Of a DNA stretch of 41,078 bases, positions 30,420-39,178 are shown in pieces (position 1 is the first letter of the stretch; each line of letters starts with the position of its first letter). The notes beneath the pieces are model-generated. The model made no database searches, was not told where the DNA came from, and worked only from the letters and a program-made list of their open reading frames with translations. Made by a program: the position numbers and the translations under genes. Where the stretch lies: assembly GCA_027451905.1 (NCBI GenBank), contig DAIDHV010000012.1, positions 1-41,078 of the forward strand, given 5' to 3'. Source of the stretch: Armatimonadota bacterium. GTDB lineage: Bacteria; Armatimonadota; Fimbriimonadia; Fimbriimonadales; Fimbriimonadaceae.

Positions 30420-31808
30420 ATGCGCAAGCTTTGGGGAGGGGTTTTTCAATCGGGGACATCGAGTTTGGCGGACCGATTTGGCCAATCTATCGAGACCGAT
30501 TTGCAATTTTGGCAAGAAGATATTGCCGCTAGCGTAGCCCACGTTCACATGCTTGCCAAAACCGGCATTCTAACCGCCGGCGAAGCAAAAAAAATTGAAA
30601 AAGGGCTAGAGCAAATCCATGAAGAAGGGCCCGAAAAGCTCCCTCGAGACGTAGAAGACATCCACACTGCGGTGGAATCTAGGCTTGCGGAGCTCATTGG
30701 TGAAACTGCGTTAAAGCTGCACACGGGCAGAAGCCGGAACGATCAAGTTGCCACCGATGCGCGGCTCTATTTTCACAACAACCTGTTGCATGTCCTTGAT
30801 CGCATCAAGGCCCTCCAAGCCGAGATTGTCAGTCAGGCCGACCTGCATCTTGATGACTTAATGCCCGGATACACCCACGGTCAGCATGCTCAGCCGATCA
30901 CTCTGGGATATTGGATGCTGGCCCACTTTTGGCCCTTGCAGCGAAACGGCTGGAGATTGGAAAAGGCAGCCGCCCTATCCAACTACAGCCCCCTTGGTTC
31001 AGCGGCTTTAGCTGGGACCAGCTTGCCAATTGATCGGTTTCTAACCAGCCGAGAGCTGGGTTTCTCGGCTCCTATTCCAAGCGCGTTGGATGCCACCAGT
31101 GACCGAAGCTGGGTTCTGGATGGCCTCCATTGCCTTGCCCTTTGCATGATCGACCTCAGCCGGTTGTGCCAGGAGCTAGCCTTGTTTTCTGGTCATGAAT
31201 ATGGCTTTGTAAAACTCAGTGATGAAGTCACAACCGGAAGCAGCATCATGCCCCAGAAAAGAAATCCTGATTTTGCAGAGTTGATCCGGGGCCGGACTTC
31301 TCAAGCGATTTCCTACTGGGTTAACGTGGCTTCCATGATGAAAGGGCTACCGCTTGGCTACAATCGAGACACTCAGGACGATAAACCACCCCTATTTGCG
31401 AGTTTAGAGTTGGTTGAAGACTCTTTAAACCTTTGCACCCAGATGCTGGCAGGCTGTGACTGGCAAGCCGAAAAAATGAAAGCCGCAGTTCACGGAGATT
31501 TTTCTACGGCAACCGATTTAGCGGATGGAATGGCAATGGCAGGAATTCCGTTTAGAAAGGCCCACGAGCTCACCGGAAGAGTGGTGAAGGCACTCATCAA
31601 TGAAGGCAAAACTCTAGAGGATTTAGATTCAGAATCCTTGCAAAGACTGGTTCCAGAAGCGCCTGCGTCGGCCCTAAAAAACTTGCTCCCCGAAGATTCG
31701 GTTAAGGCAAGAGAGTCGTACGGTGGGCCTGGTCCAAAAGCGATCAAAGAGCAGCTGATTCATGCTCAGCAGCTGCTGAAAATGGCAGGGTTTGCCCAGG
31801 TTCTGTAG
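30420..31808 (+). CDS. argH: Argininosuccinate lyase
   Basis: This 462-residue enzyme splits argininosuccinate into arginine and fumarate, the last step of arginine synthesis. The N-terminal KLWGGVF, HTGRSRNDQVATD, the YTHGQHAQPITLG motif with the catalytic histidine region, and the superfamily signature GSSIMPQKRNPD are all intact. Length is normal. The ATG start is only 8 nt from a -10-like box, without a Shine-Dalgarno site. It is followed after 25 bp by alaS and is divergent from menG. No other arginine gene is present. Confidence 0.97.
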   Translation: MRKLWGGVFQSGTSSLADRFGQSIETDLQFWQEDIAASVAHVHMLAKTGILTAGEAKKIEKGLEQIHEEGPEKLPRDVEDIHTAVESRLAELIGETALKLHTGRSRNDQVATDARLYFHNNLLHVLDRIKALQAEIVSQADLHLDDLMPGYTHGQHAQPITLGYWMLAHFWPLQRNGWRLEKAAALSNYSPLGSAALAGTSLPIDRFLTSRELGFSAPIPSALDATSDRSWVLDGLHCLALCMIDLSRLCQELALFSGHEYGFVKLSDEVTTGSSIMPQKRNPDFAELIRGRTSQAISYWVNVASMMKGLPLGYNRDTQDDKPPLFASLELVEDSLNLCTQMLAGCDWQAEKMKAAVHGDFSTATDLADGMAMAGIPFRKAHELTGRVVKALINEGKTLEDLDSESLQRLVPEAPASALKNLLPEDSVKARESYGGPGPKAIKEQLIHAQQLLKMAGFAQVL

Positions 31809-31824
31809 AGGTCAAAAGGTAACC

Positions 31825-31830
31825 TAAAAT
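31825..31830 (+). promoter_or_regulatory. TAAAAT box before alaS
   Basis: TAAAAT lies 3 nt before the alaS GTG. If it is a -10, the start point would fall at or inside the first codons, so it may just be chance, with alaS read from the argH promoter. Confidence 0.25.
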
Positions 31831-31833
31831 ACA

Positions 31834-34620
31834 GTGGGAAGGGTCATTACCGTCGCTGAATTAAGAAAGCGATATGTTGAATTTTTTGAATCCAAGGGGC
31901 ATAAGCCGTTTGCATCTGGCTCCCTCATTCCCTACGATGTGACCGGCAAACTCGATGAATCTTTGCTGTTCAACGGGGCAGGAATGATCCAGTTCAAACC
32001 CTACTTTTTAGGCACCGCCCAGCCTGAACACAAAAGATTAGTGACGGTGCAAAAGTGCCTGCGCACAGGAGATATTGAAGAAGTTGGTGATGATTCTCAC
32101 CTGACCTTCTTTGAAATGCTGGGCAATTTTAGCTTTGGTGACTACTTTAAGCGCGAAGCCATTGACCTTTCTTGGGAGTTTCTCACCAGCGAATTGTGGC
32201 TGAACCTTGAGCCGCATCGGCTTGCCTTTACCGTGTTTCAAGAGGATTCCGAGGCAGAAACCCAGTGGCACCACCATTTAAATCAGCTTGGAATCAACGG
32301 GGTTGGACGGGTATTTAGGCTTGGAGAAGAAAGCAACTATTGGCCGGCTAACTCCTTCACTTTTGGCCCTCCCGGTCCGTGCGGGCCGAACAGTGAAATG
32401 TTTTATTGGGTCCCTCAGAATGAACCGGCGCCTGACCCTGCCACCTACCAAGTTCATAACTTCCTTGCCGATGAGAAAGCTGGCAAATGGTTGGAGATTT
32501 GGAACGACGTTTTTATCAGCTTTGATTGGAAGGGAAAGCTAAAGGACCCATCAAAGCCGGCTTTGGGATATCAAAAATCGGGGCTAGACAATCTGCCCTT
32601 TCCTTCAATTGATACAGGAATGGGTCTGGAAAGAACCGCAGCCGTGCTATCGGGCCTCAATTCCGTCTTCCAAACCGATGCCTTCGAGCAGATTCTTGCC
32701 GCAATCGAATTCCTGACTCCACAAGAAGTGGATTTTAGCCATGCCGATGCGATTCGCGCCAAACGGATCATTGCCGACCATGTTCGGGCAATGACAGTAG
32801 CGATTGCAGATGGCGTTTTGCCATCCAACACCGGTCGAGGATACGTCTTGCGGCGGCTGATCCGACGGGCAGTACTTCAAGGATTTAAGACCCTTAAAAT
32901 GAAGGAAGGATTTCTGCCCTTTCTTAGCGAAGCGGCGATGGGTGTGGCGCCGAAGCCTCACGGATCAAGTTCAGATTCGGCCCCCTATTGCTATCAAAAT
33001 GAATCAAAGCGGGTTGGGTTTACCCATCTCAGCAGCCTTGGCAACGCGTATGATGAGATCCTCGATTCTCAAGCCACCTTGCTTCAGGTTTTAAAGAATG
33101 AAGAGCATTTGTTCCGGCGCACCTTAGAGCATGGAATTACCAAGTTAGAAGGGCTGCTGGCTGGCCCTCCTAATACGCTGAGCGGCGAAGAGGCCTTTAA
33201 GTTGTATGACACGTTTGGGTTTCCCCTTGAAATCACCCTTGAAGTTGCCAGCGAAGCGGGATGGGGCGTGGATATAGACGGCTTTGAAGAGACAATGAAA
33301 AGGGCTCAGGAAAGGTCGCGTGCTGGCCAAGAGCGAGACACGGTCTACGGAAACGTGGGTGCTCAGTCTCGGCCTGCGACCGTGTTTGTTGGCTACCAAG
33401 AGAAGGAAGAAGACAGTCTTGTGGTGGATATTGAAACCACGGATGCGGGCAAGGCAATCCTGTTAGACAAAACTCCGTTTTATGCAGCTTCCGGCGGTCA
33501 AATTGGAGATAAAGGAACTTTGTCTAAAACAGCACCAGACGGCAAAACCCACGTGATTGATGTGCTGGATACCACCAAATCGGCAGGAACCTATTTTCAC
33601 CAAGTGGAAGCTGGAGCCGATCTTCAGGTCGGAGACCGAGTTGTTGCAAGGATTGATGAAAGATTGCGGGCAAAAATACAGCGTAACCACACTGCAACTC
33701 ACTTGCTGCATGCTGCACTCCACAAGGTTGTCGGACGTCATGCAACTCAGGCCGGAAGCTACGTTGGCCCCGATCGTTTAAGGTTCGATTTCACCCACAG
33801 CGCTCCTGTCGGCTCCGGAGAATTGAAGGAAATTGAAGCAATTGTCACCACAAAAATCTTGGAAAATCTAGACGTCATCACCTATGCCGATTTGCCGATT
33901 TCTGAGGCCAAAAAACGAGGGGCAATGGCGCTCTTTGGAGAGAAGTACGGGGACAAGGTTCGGATGGTTGAAATAGGAGAATTCAGCCGAGAACTTTGCG
34001 GAGGCACCCACGTGCGCTCAACCGGTGAAATAGGGCTATTTCATATTGTCAGCGAGGGAAGCGCAAGCAGCGGCATAAGACGAATCGAAGCGGTGACGGG
34101 AGAATCGGCACTGGAGTGGATTCACGAAACAGACTTGCGCCTAAGAAATGCCGCCGAACTCCTGCGTACCCAACCCAAGGACGTGGTGGCATCGATAGAG
34201 CGACTGCTTGCAGCCCAAAAGGAACTTAAAAAGCAAATTGAATCCCTGCGGCACACCTCCCCGAAATCGGCCACAAGTTTTGAAATCGGCAGCATCAAGG
34301 TTTTAGTAGATGAAGCCAATTACGAAAACGGAACTGATATAAAATCGGCAGTTGATGGCTTGGTTGATGGACAACCCATGGCAGTTGGAATTGCAACCGC
34401 AATCTCGGACGGCAAAATCCTTTTTGCGGTCAAAGTAGGGGCAGAAGCGATCAAGCTTGGGGTCTCAGCAGGATCAGTCGTCAAGGCAATGGCGCAGGCA
34501 ACTGGCGGAGGCGGAGGCGGTAATCCATCTTTTGCGACCGCGGGAGGGCGCGAACCTAATAACCGGCCTATCGCCATCGAAGCCGGGATCCAAGAGATTC
34601 AAAAATCAATCGGGGCTTAG
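31834..34620 (+). CDS. alaS: Alanine--tRNA ligase
   Basis: This 928-residue enzyme charges tRNA-Ala. The catalytic domain begins with VAELRKRYVEFFESKGH and contains FFEMLGNFSFGDYFK. The editing domain has zinc-ligand H619 and H623 in HTATHLLHAALH and C722 in CGGTH. The C-terminal region ends in a GGGGGGNPSFATAGG oligomerisation segment, so all domains are present. The only in-frame start after an upstream TAA is the GTG at 31834. The stretch at about 365-405 (GVAPKPHGSSSDSAPYCYQN) is loosely conserved and looks like an insert. Confidence 0.97.
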   Translation: MGRVITVAELRKRYVEFFESKGHKPFASGSLIPYDVTGKLDESLLFNGAGMIQFKPYFLGTAQPEHKRLVTVQKCLRTGDIEEVGDDSHLTFFEMLGNFSFGDYFKREAIDLSWEFLTSELWLNLEPHRLAFTVFQEDSEAETQWHHHLNQLGINGVGRVFRLGEESNYWPANSFTFGPPGPCGPNSEMFYWVPQNEPAPDPATYQVHNFLADEKAGKWLEIWNDVFISFDWKGKLKDPSKPALGYQKSGLDNLPFPSIDTGMGLERTAAVLSGLNSVFQTDAFEQILAAIEFLTPQEVDFSHADAIRAKRIIADHVRAMTVAIADGVLPSNTGRGYVLRRLIRRAVLQGFKTLKMKEGFLPFLSEAAMGVAPKPHGSSSDSAPYCYQNESKRVGFTHLSSLGNAYDEILDSQATLLQVLKNEEHLFRRTLEHGITKLEGLLAGPPNTLSGEEAFKLYDTFGFPLEITLEVASEAGWGVDIDGFEETMKRAQERSRAGQERDTVYGNVGAQSRPATVFVGYQEKEEDSLVVDIETTDAGKAILLDKTPFYAASGGQIGDKGTLSKTAPDGKTHVIDVLDTTKSAGTYFHQVEAGADLQVGDRVVARIDERLRAKIQRNHTATHLLHAALHKVVGRHATQAGSYVGPDRLRFDFTHSAPVGSGELKEIEAIVTTKILENLDVITYADLPISEAKKRGAMALFGEKYGDKVRMVEIGEFSRELCGGTHVRSTGEIGLFHIVSEGSASSGIRRIEAVTGESALEWIHETDLRLRNAAELLRTQPKDVVASIERLLAAQKELKKQIESLRHTSPKSATSFEIGSIKVLVDEANYENGTDIKSAVDGLVDGQPMAVGIATAISDGKILFAVKVGAEAIKLGVSAGSVVKAMAQATGGGGGGNPSFATAGGREPNNRPIAIEAGIQEIQKSIGA

Positions 34621-34778
34621 GCAAACCTAACCCTGGATTCTATGTCTGCTTAACGGCTAGGATTGCTCTAACAAACTTAAAGAAATGCTTAGCTTTTTAG
34701 TCAGAGCCACCCATTAAAGAATCTTAAGCAACTCAAAACGTCGAACTGCCGTAGCTGTGTAGTAATCAAAGGCTCGTG

Positions 34779-35807
34779 ATGCGCAAACTTTCTCTTTCGG
34801 CGGCTTGTTTAGTTTTGTTAAGTTCAGGTTTATCGGCTTATTCTCAACCAATTCACTTTCACCTCATTCGCACCTTGAAGCTGGGAGGAACCGGATTTTG
34901 GGATTACCTCTTTGATGATTCTGCCTCTCATCATCTCTTTATTTCCCACGGCACAAAAGTGATCGTGGTTGATACAAGAAAATGGAAGATTATTGGAGAC
35001 ATCGCGGATACTCCTGGTGTCCATGGCATTGCCATTTCAGAGAAGGATGGCCACGGGTTTACAAGCAATGGCCGCAACAGCACGGTGACAATGTTTGACC
35101 TAAAAACCCTGAAAACGATTTCCACGATTCAAGTGGACGCGGGGCCAGATGCCATTGTTTATGAACCGGTTACGGATCGGGTGTTCACATTTGATGGAGA
35201 ATCCCAAAAGGCCACCGCCATTGATGCTTCCAATGGCGCCGTGGTTGGCTCGATTGACCTGGGCGGCCGTCCAGAATTTGCTGCTGTTGACGGTCATGGC
35301 AGGCTTTTTAACAACATCGAAAGCACAAGCGAATTGGTTTCGATTGACCCCAAAACCCTAACGATCCTCAAACGGTGGTCTTTGTCTCCTGGAGACAGCC
35401 CAAGCGGATGTGCGGTTGATCCCTCTAATGATGATGTTTTTTCCACTTGCCACAATGGAATGATGGTGGTCTCAGATGGTAAAGGTGGCAAGGTCCTTGG
35501 AACTTGCCCCATTGACCAGGGGCCCGACGCGGCGGGATTCGATCCCACGCTTCATCTTGCTTTTAGCAGCAATGGCAGCGGTACCGTGACCGTCCTTGGA
35601 GCCGATCCCAATTCACAAAGCGGATTTAAGGTTGTCCAAACTATCAAAACCGTCAGGGGTGCCCGTACCATGGCCTATGACGCCAAATCTCACAAGCTTT
35701 ACGTGGTGACGGCTAAATTTGGCCCACCCAAACCGGGAGCCACTGGCTACGCAAGGCGCGGCACCATGATTCCAGGATCCTTTACCCTCTACGAATACTC
35801 TGATTAG
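34779..35807 (+). CDS. Secreted YncE-type beta-propeller protein
   Basis: This 342-residue protein has a signal peptide (about 1-23, ending SAYS) and repeats of about 40 residues, each of the type VTDRVFTFDGESQKATAIDA, followed by a Gly/Asp turn, as in YVTN/YncE seven-bladed beta-propellers. Blade-like motifs recur around GIAISEKDGHGFTSNG, AIVYEPVTDRVFTFDG, FAAVDGHGRLFNNIE and AAGFDPTLHLAFSSNG. Such proteins bind ligands or DNA or act as scaffolds; the function here is unknown. The ATG at 34779 directly follows a GTG (34776). 158 bp without a gene separate it from alaS. Confidence 0.82.
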   Translation: MRKLSLSAACLVLLSSGLSAYSQPIHFHLIRTLKLGGTGFWDYLFDDSASHHLFISHGTKVIVVDTRKWKIIGDIADTPGVHGIAISEKDGHGFTSNGRNSTVTMFDLKTLKTISTIQVDAGPDAIVYEPVTDRVFTFDGESQKATAIDASNGAVVGSIDLGGRPEFAAVDGHGRLFNNIESTSELVSIDPKTLTILKRWSLSPGDSPSGCAVDPSNDDVFSTCHNGMMVVSDGKGGKVLGTCPIDQGPDAAGFDPTLHLAFSSNGSGTVTVLGADPNSQSGFKVVQTIKTVRGARTMAYDAKSHKLYVVTAKFGPPKPGATGYARRGTMIPGSFTLYEYSD

Positions 35808-35936
35808 GTGTTTTGAGCCGGTTTGCGTGCCACCTTAGAGCAGAAATTTGGAATCTTTCTACCGATCACTGCATTTCTACTAAACAAGTTGCCCAAAGTT
35901 GGAGACTTGGCTCTTTGCACCTGCTCTATCCTTGAG

Positions 35937-35966
35937 TTGGCAAGAATTGAACAAAGTCGCTAAACT
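35937..35966 (+). promoter_or_regulatory. Promoter of the BT1/MFS transporter gene
   Basis: TTGGCA (35937-35942) and TAAACT (35961-35966) are 18 bp apart. The predicted start near 35973 gives a leader of about 17 nt before the ATG at 35990. Confidence 0.45.
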
Positions 35967-35989
35967 TACTCTCAGTCACCGCGCTCATC

Positions 35990-37375
35990 ATGGCCGCTCA
36001 GCAAAACTCTCAAACATCAGAAAAGCCAGCTCTTAGCCTCAATAAGGGAAACCTCATTATCATCATCATCGCCACGATGCTGCTGACAACTTTGCCTCAG
36101 CCCGCGGTTCTTGGAAAGCTTCCCATTCAGCATTTGTTGCTAAAAGGGCTCCATGTTGATAAAACCCAGATGGCAGGTTTCTGGTTCATCATTGGCCTTG
36201 CTTGGTACTTCAAGCCTTTTGCAGGAATTTTCACCGACGCATTCCCTCTGTTTGGCACAAGAAGACGCCACTATTTGCTGATCTCTTCTGCTCTTTGCGC
36301 TGCCAGCTGGATTGCCCTTGCCTTTGTTCCTAAAACCTACAGCGCGTTGCTTTGGACTTGCATGATCATCAATGCTTTTATGGTCATTGCCAGCACGGTT
36401 GGAGGTGCGATTTTGGTTGAAGCCGGTCAAGCCATGGGTTCAACCGGAAGGTTTACGGCTATTCGTGGCATCGTTATGTACAGTGCCAACATCATTACCG
36501 GCCCATTGGCTGGGTTCTTGGCTTCTGGCGCTTTTGCCCTTGCAACCGGCGTGAACGGACTTGCGATGTTTATGCTTGTTCCCCTCACGTTCTGGTTCAT
36601 GATTGAGCAGCCTAGAAGAGCCACCAATTACGAGATTCTTGAGAATAGCAAGGTTCAGCTTGGGAAAATAGGTAGATCTGGCGTTATGTGGGCCGCCATT
36701 GTCTTTTTAGGGCTTTACTATTTTGCGCCCGGATTTGCAACTCCTCTTTATTTCCGCCAAAACCATCAGCTGCACTTTAGCCAGCAAATGATTGGCAACA
36801 TTGGCATCTTTTCTGGAACGGCTCAGGTGCTGGGCGCGATTCTTTACGGAATTTTAATCAAGCGCTTCCAGATCAGAAACCTTATCCTTGTTACCGTCTT
36901 GCTATCTGCCATCTCCACGATGGCCTATCTGCTTTACAATCCAGGAGGCGATGCCTACCTTCGTGCCATTCTTATTGATTCTCAAGCCGGATTCTTTGGA
37001 GGGCTTTGCGAGATGGCGCTTCTTGATTTGGCGGCAAGAGCCACTCCCAGAGGATCGGAGGGTCTAGGCTATTCCTTGATGCTCTCTATAAGAAATGTGG
37101 CTTTGTTTGGTTCCGACGTTCTAGGCTCGCGCCTCGCCGATAACGGTTGGCATCTGCCGTTTGTTGGCGGGAATCTCCACGATTCAACTTTCCATTCCTT
37201 GGTGTACTTAAATGCAGGAACCACCTTTATCGTGTTCCTTTTGGTGCCATTACTGCCTGGCGTAATCATGAAGAGCAGGGACGACGACAAGGTGCTTCAG
37301 CAAGAGGTTATGGAGCAAGATTTGCTGGGCCAAGACCCTAGCCTCACATCGGAGTTTGAAGGCAGAGAGCTGTAG
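35990..37375 (+). CDS. MFS transporter of the BT1 (folate/biopterin transporter) group
   Basis: This 461-residue protein has about 12 membrane segments. The segment WYFKPFAGIFTDAFPLFGTRRRHYLL matches the BT1/FBT pattern (K-P at the end of helix 2, D-x-x-P-x-x-G-x-RRR in the first cytosolic loop), which differs from ordinary sugar MFS proteins. Eukaryotic and cyanobacterial members carry folates or pterins; bacterial members are little studied, so the substrate is open. The N-terminus is soluble and short. It ends 2 bp from the end of the converging ABC permease gene. Confidence 0.78.
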   Translation: MAAQQNSQTSEKPALSLNKGNLIIIIIATMLLTTLPQPAVLGKLPIQHLLLKGLHVDKTQMAGFWFIIGLAWYFKPFAGIFTDAFPLFGTRRRHYLLISSALCAASWIALAFVPKTYSALLWTCMIINAFMVIASTVGGAILVEAGQAMGSTGRFTAIRGIVMYSANIITGPLAGFLASGAFALATGVNGLAMFMLVPLTFWFMIEQPRRATNYEILENSKVQLGKIGRSGVMWAAIVFLGLYYFAPGFATPLYFRQNHQLHFSQQMIGNIGIFSGTAQVLGAILYGILIKRFQIRNLILVTVLLSAISTMAYLLYNPGGDAYLRAILIDSQAGFFGGLCEMALLDLAARATPRGSEGLGYSLMLSIRNVALFGSDVLGSRLADNGWHLPFVGGNLHDSTFHSLVYLNAGTTFIVFLLVPLLPGVIMKSRDDDKVLQQEVMEQDLLGQDPSLTSEFEGREL

Positions 37376-37377
37376 TC

Positions 37378-38289
37378 CTACTTGATTGCGCCTAAGCTGA
37401 TGCCCTTGGTAAAGAATTTTTGACCAAAGAGGAACACCAGCAAGAGGGGCATCATGACAATGACCGAGGCTGCCATTTCCAGCGGCCAGTTATTGCCTCC
37501 ATAGGCGCTGTGATAAATGGATAGGCCCACTTCTAGAGTCCGCATCCTCGTGGAATTGGTGTAAAGCAAAGGGCCGAAGAAATCGGTCCAAGATCCAATA
37601 AAGGTAAAAGTAGCGGCAGTGGCAAGCGCGGCTCTAGATAAGGGAATCACAACTTGCCAAAAGATCTTCATCTCGCCGGCTCCATCAAGTTTTGCGGCTT
37701 CGTCTAGTTCAAAAGGAATCGACAAAAACGCTTGTCGAAGCAAAAAGATTGTAAAAGCAGAGCTGAGGCCAGGCACGATGAGAGCAAAGTATGTATTGAG
37801 CCAATGAAGGTTTTGCAGCATCAAATAAACCGGAATTTGGGTTACTGTGCTACCAAACATCATGGTGACAATAAAAAGAAAGAAGACGGTGCTTCGTCCT
37901 TTGAATCGGTGCCGAGATAGGGCATAGGCGGCTAATGAACTCACAAAGAGCTGACCAAAAACCACGGCGGCGGAAACAAAGACGCTGTTGAAGAAGAATC
38001 TGGATACAGGCAGGTTGGGGTTCAACAATACCTTGGGATAGTTGCTAAGGTGAGGCCGTGGAGGCACCAAATGAGACAACGTTGGAATCGGTGATTGCGG
38101 TTTGTGTAGAGAAACCAAGACCATCCACACAAAGGGCGCCATCATAAATGCCGAAATCAGAAGGAGGGCGGCATAGGAGCAAACCTTTTTGAAGACTGCT
38201 TTCGGAACCATGCCCTTGGTTCCTAATGAGCTGCTTGGGTTTCGAGAGGTCTTCATCCCAGAAGAGGGTGCGTTCACGTTAGGCCCCAT
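37378..38289 (-). CDS. Sugar ABC transporter permease (MalG/UgpE type)
   Basis: This 303-residue inner-membrane permease has about six helices. The EAA loop DEAAKLDGAGEMKIFWQVVIPLS docks to the ATPase. Helix order, the length and a C-terminal FGQKFFTKGISLGAIK fit the CUT1 family second permease. About 30 polar residues precede the first helix. The ATG at 38289 overlaps the stop of the upstream permease by 11 bp. An internal ATG at 38256 could also serve as the start. It is last in the three-gene unit binding protein - permease - permease. Confidence 0.93.
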   Translation of the reverse strand: MGPNVNAPSSGMKTSRNPSSSLGTKGMVPKAVFKKVCSYAALLLISAFMMAPFVWMVLVSLHKPQSPIPTLSHLVPPRPHLSNYPKVLLNPNLPVSRFFFNSVFVSAAVVFGQLFVSSLAAYALSRHRFKGRSTVFFLFIVTMMFGSTVTQIPVYLMLQNLHWLNTYFALIVPGLSSAFTIFLLRQAFLSIPFELDEAAKLDGAGEMKIFWQVVIPLSRAALATAATFTFIGSWTDFFGPLLYTNSTRMRTLEVGLSIYHSAYGGNNWPLEMAASVIVMMPLLLVFLFGQKFFTKGISLGAIK

Positions 38290-39169
38290 ACCCCTCCAGG
38301 CCAGATTTGACCATCTTAAACTGAACCAAAGAGATCAGCAGGATCGCAGCAAGCAAAATAAATGATTTGGCAGAGGCAAGGCCAGTAGCGAAGTTTTGCC
38401 AAGCATCGGTGTAAATGTGATAGCCAATGACATCGGTTTTCCCTTCCGGACCACCCTGGGTCATCATATACACCGGGGTAAAGAGCTGCATGGCGCCTAT
38501 GGTGGAAGTGACCACCACAAAAAGAGTGGTCGGAGTCAGCATTGGCAAAGTAATTTTTTTGAACGAAGTCCAACCAGTTGCGCCGTCTATAGAGGCCGCT
38601 TCATACAAAGAAGGGGGAATCGCCATAATTCCACTTAGGTAAAGCACCATTCTTGGCCCAAGCCCGGTGACGATAGACATAAACACAAGGCTCAGCATAG
38701 CAAACCTTGCATCATGAAGGAAGTCGGTGGCGTTGTTAATATGGAGCCAGCCCAAAACCGTGTTGATGAGCCCGTTGGTTGGCAAGTAGATGTAAATCCA
38801 CATGATGGAAGTTGCAACTCCGCTACTTATGGCAGGGATATAAAAAATAGCCCGAAAAACAGTGATCCCTCTTAATGGCTGAGCAACAAGAATGGCGGCA
38901 AGCAACCCTGCGGCAAGGCCAAGGGGCACGCTGAGCGCCGTGAATAGGCAAGAGTTCCAAAGTGCATTGAGAAAAGTAGGCTCTTTAAGAGAAAAGAGAT
39001 AGTTTGCAAATCCCACAAACCTCCGGTGGTCATCAAGGATGTTCCAATGATAGAGGCTGATAAAAAAGGAAAAGAGGATGGGATAGATGGCAAAGGCGGC
39101 AAGATGAAGAAGGGATAAGCTTAAAAATCCCCATGCTGCTCTTGCTTGTTTGATTTGAGTTTGAGCCAT
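38279..39169 (-). CDS. Sugar ABC transporter permease (MalF/UgpA type)
   Basis: This 296-residue permease partners the downstream one. The EAA loop YEAASIDGATGWTSFKKITLPML is intact, with six helices. It begins only 9 bp after the stop of the binding-protein gene and overlaps the next permease by 11 bp, so all three are one operon. The substrate is probably an oligosaccharide of the CUT1 type. Confidence 0.93.
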   Translation of the reverse strand: MAQTQIKQARAAWGFLSLSLLHLAAFAIYPILFSFFISLYHWNILDDHRRFVGFANYLFSLKEPTFLNALWNSCLFTALSVPLGLAAGLLAAILVAQPLRGITVFRAIFYIPAISSGVATSIMWIYIYLPTNGLINTVLGWLHINNATDFLHDARFAMLSLVFMSIVTGLGPRMVLYLSGIMAIPPSLYEAASIDGATGWTSFKKITLPMLTPTTLFVVVTSTIGAMQLFTPVYMMTQGGPEGKTDVIGYHIYTDAWQNFATGLASAKSFILLAAILLISLVQFKMVKSGLEGYGA

Positions 39170-39178
39170 TAAAGCCTT

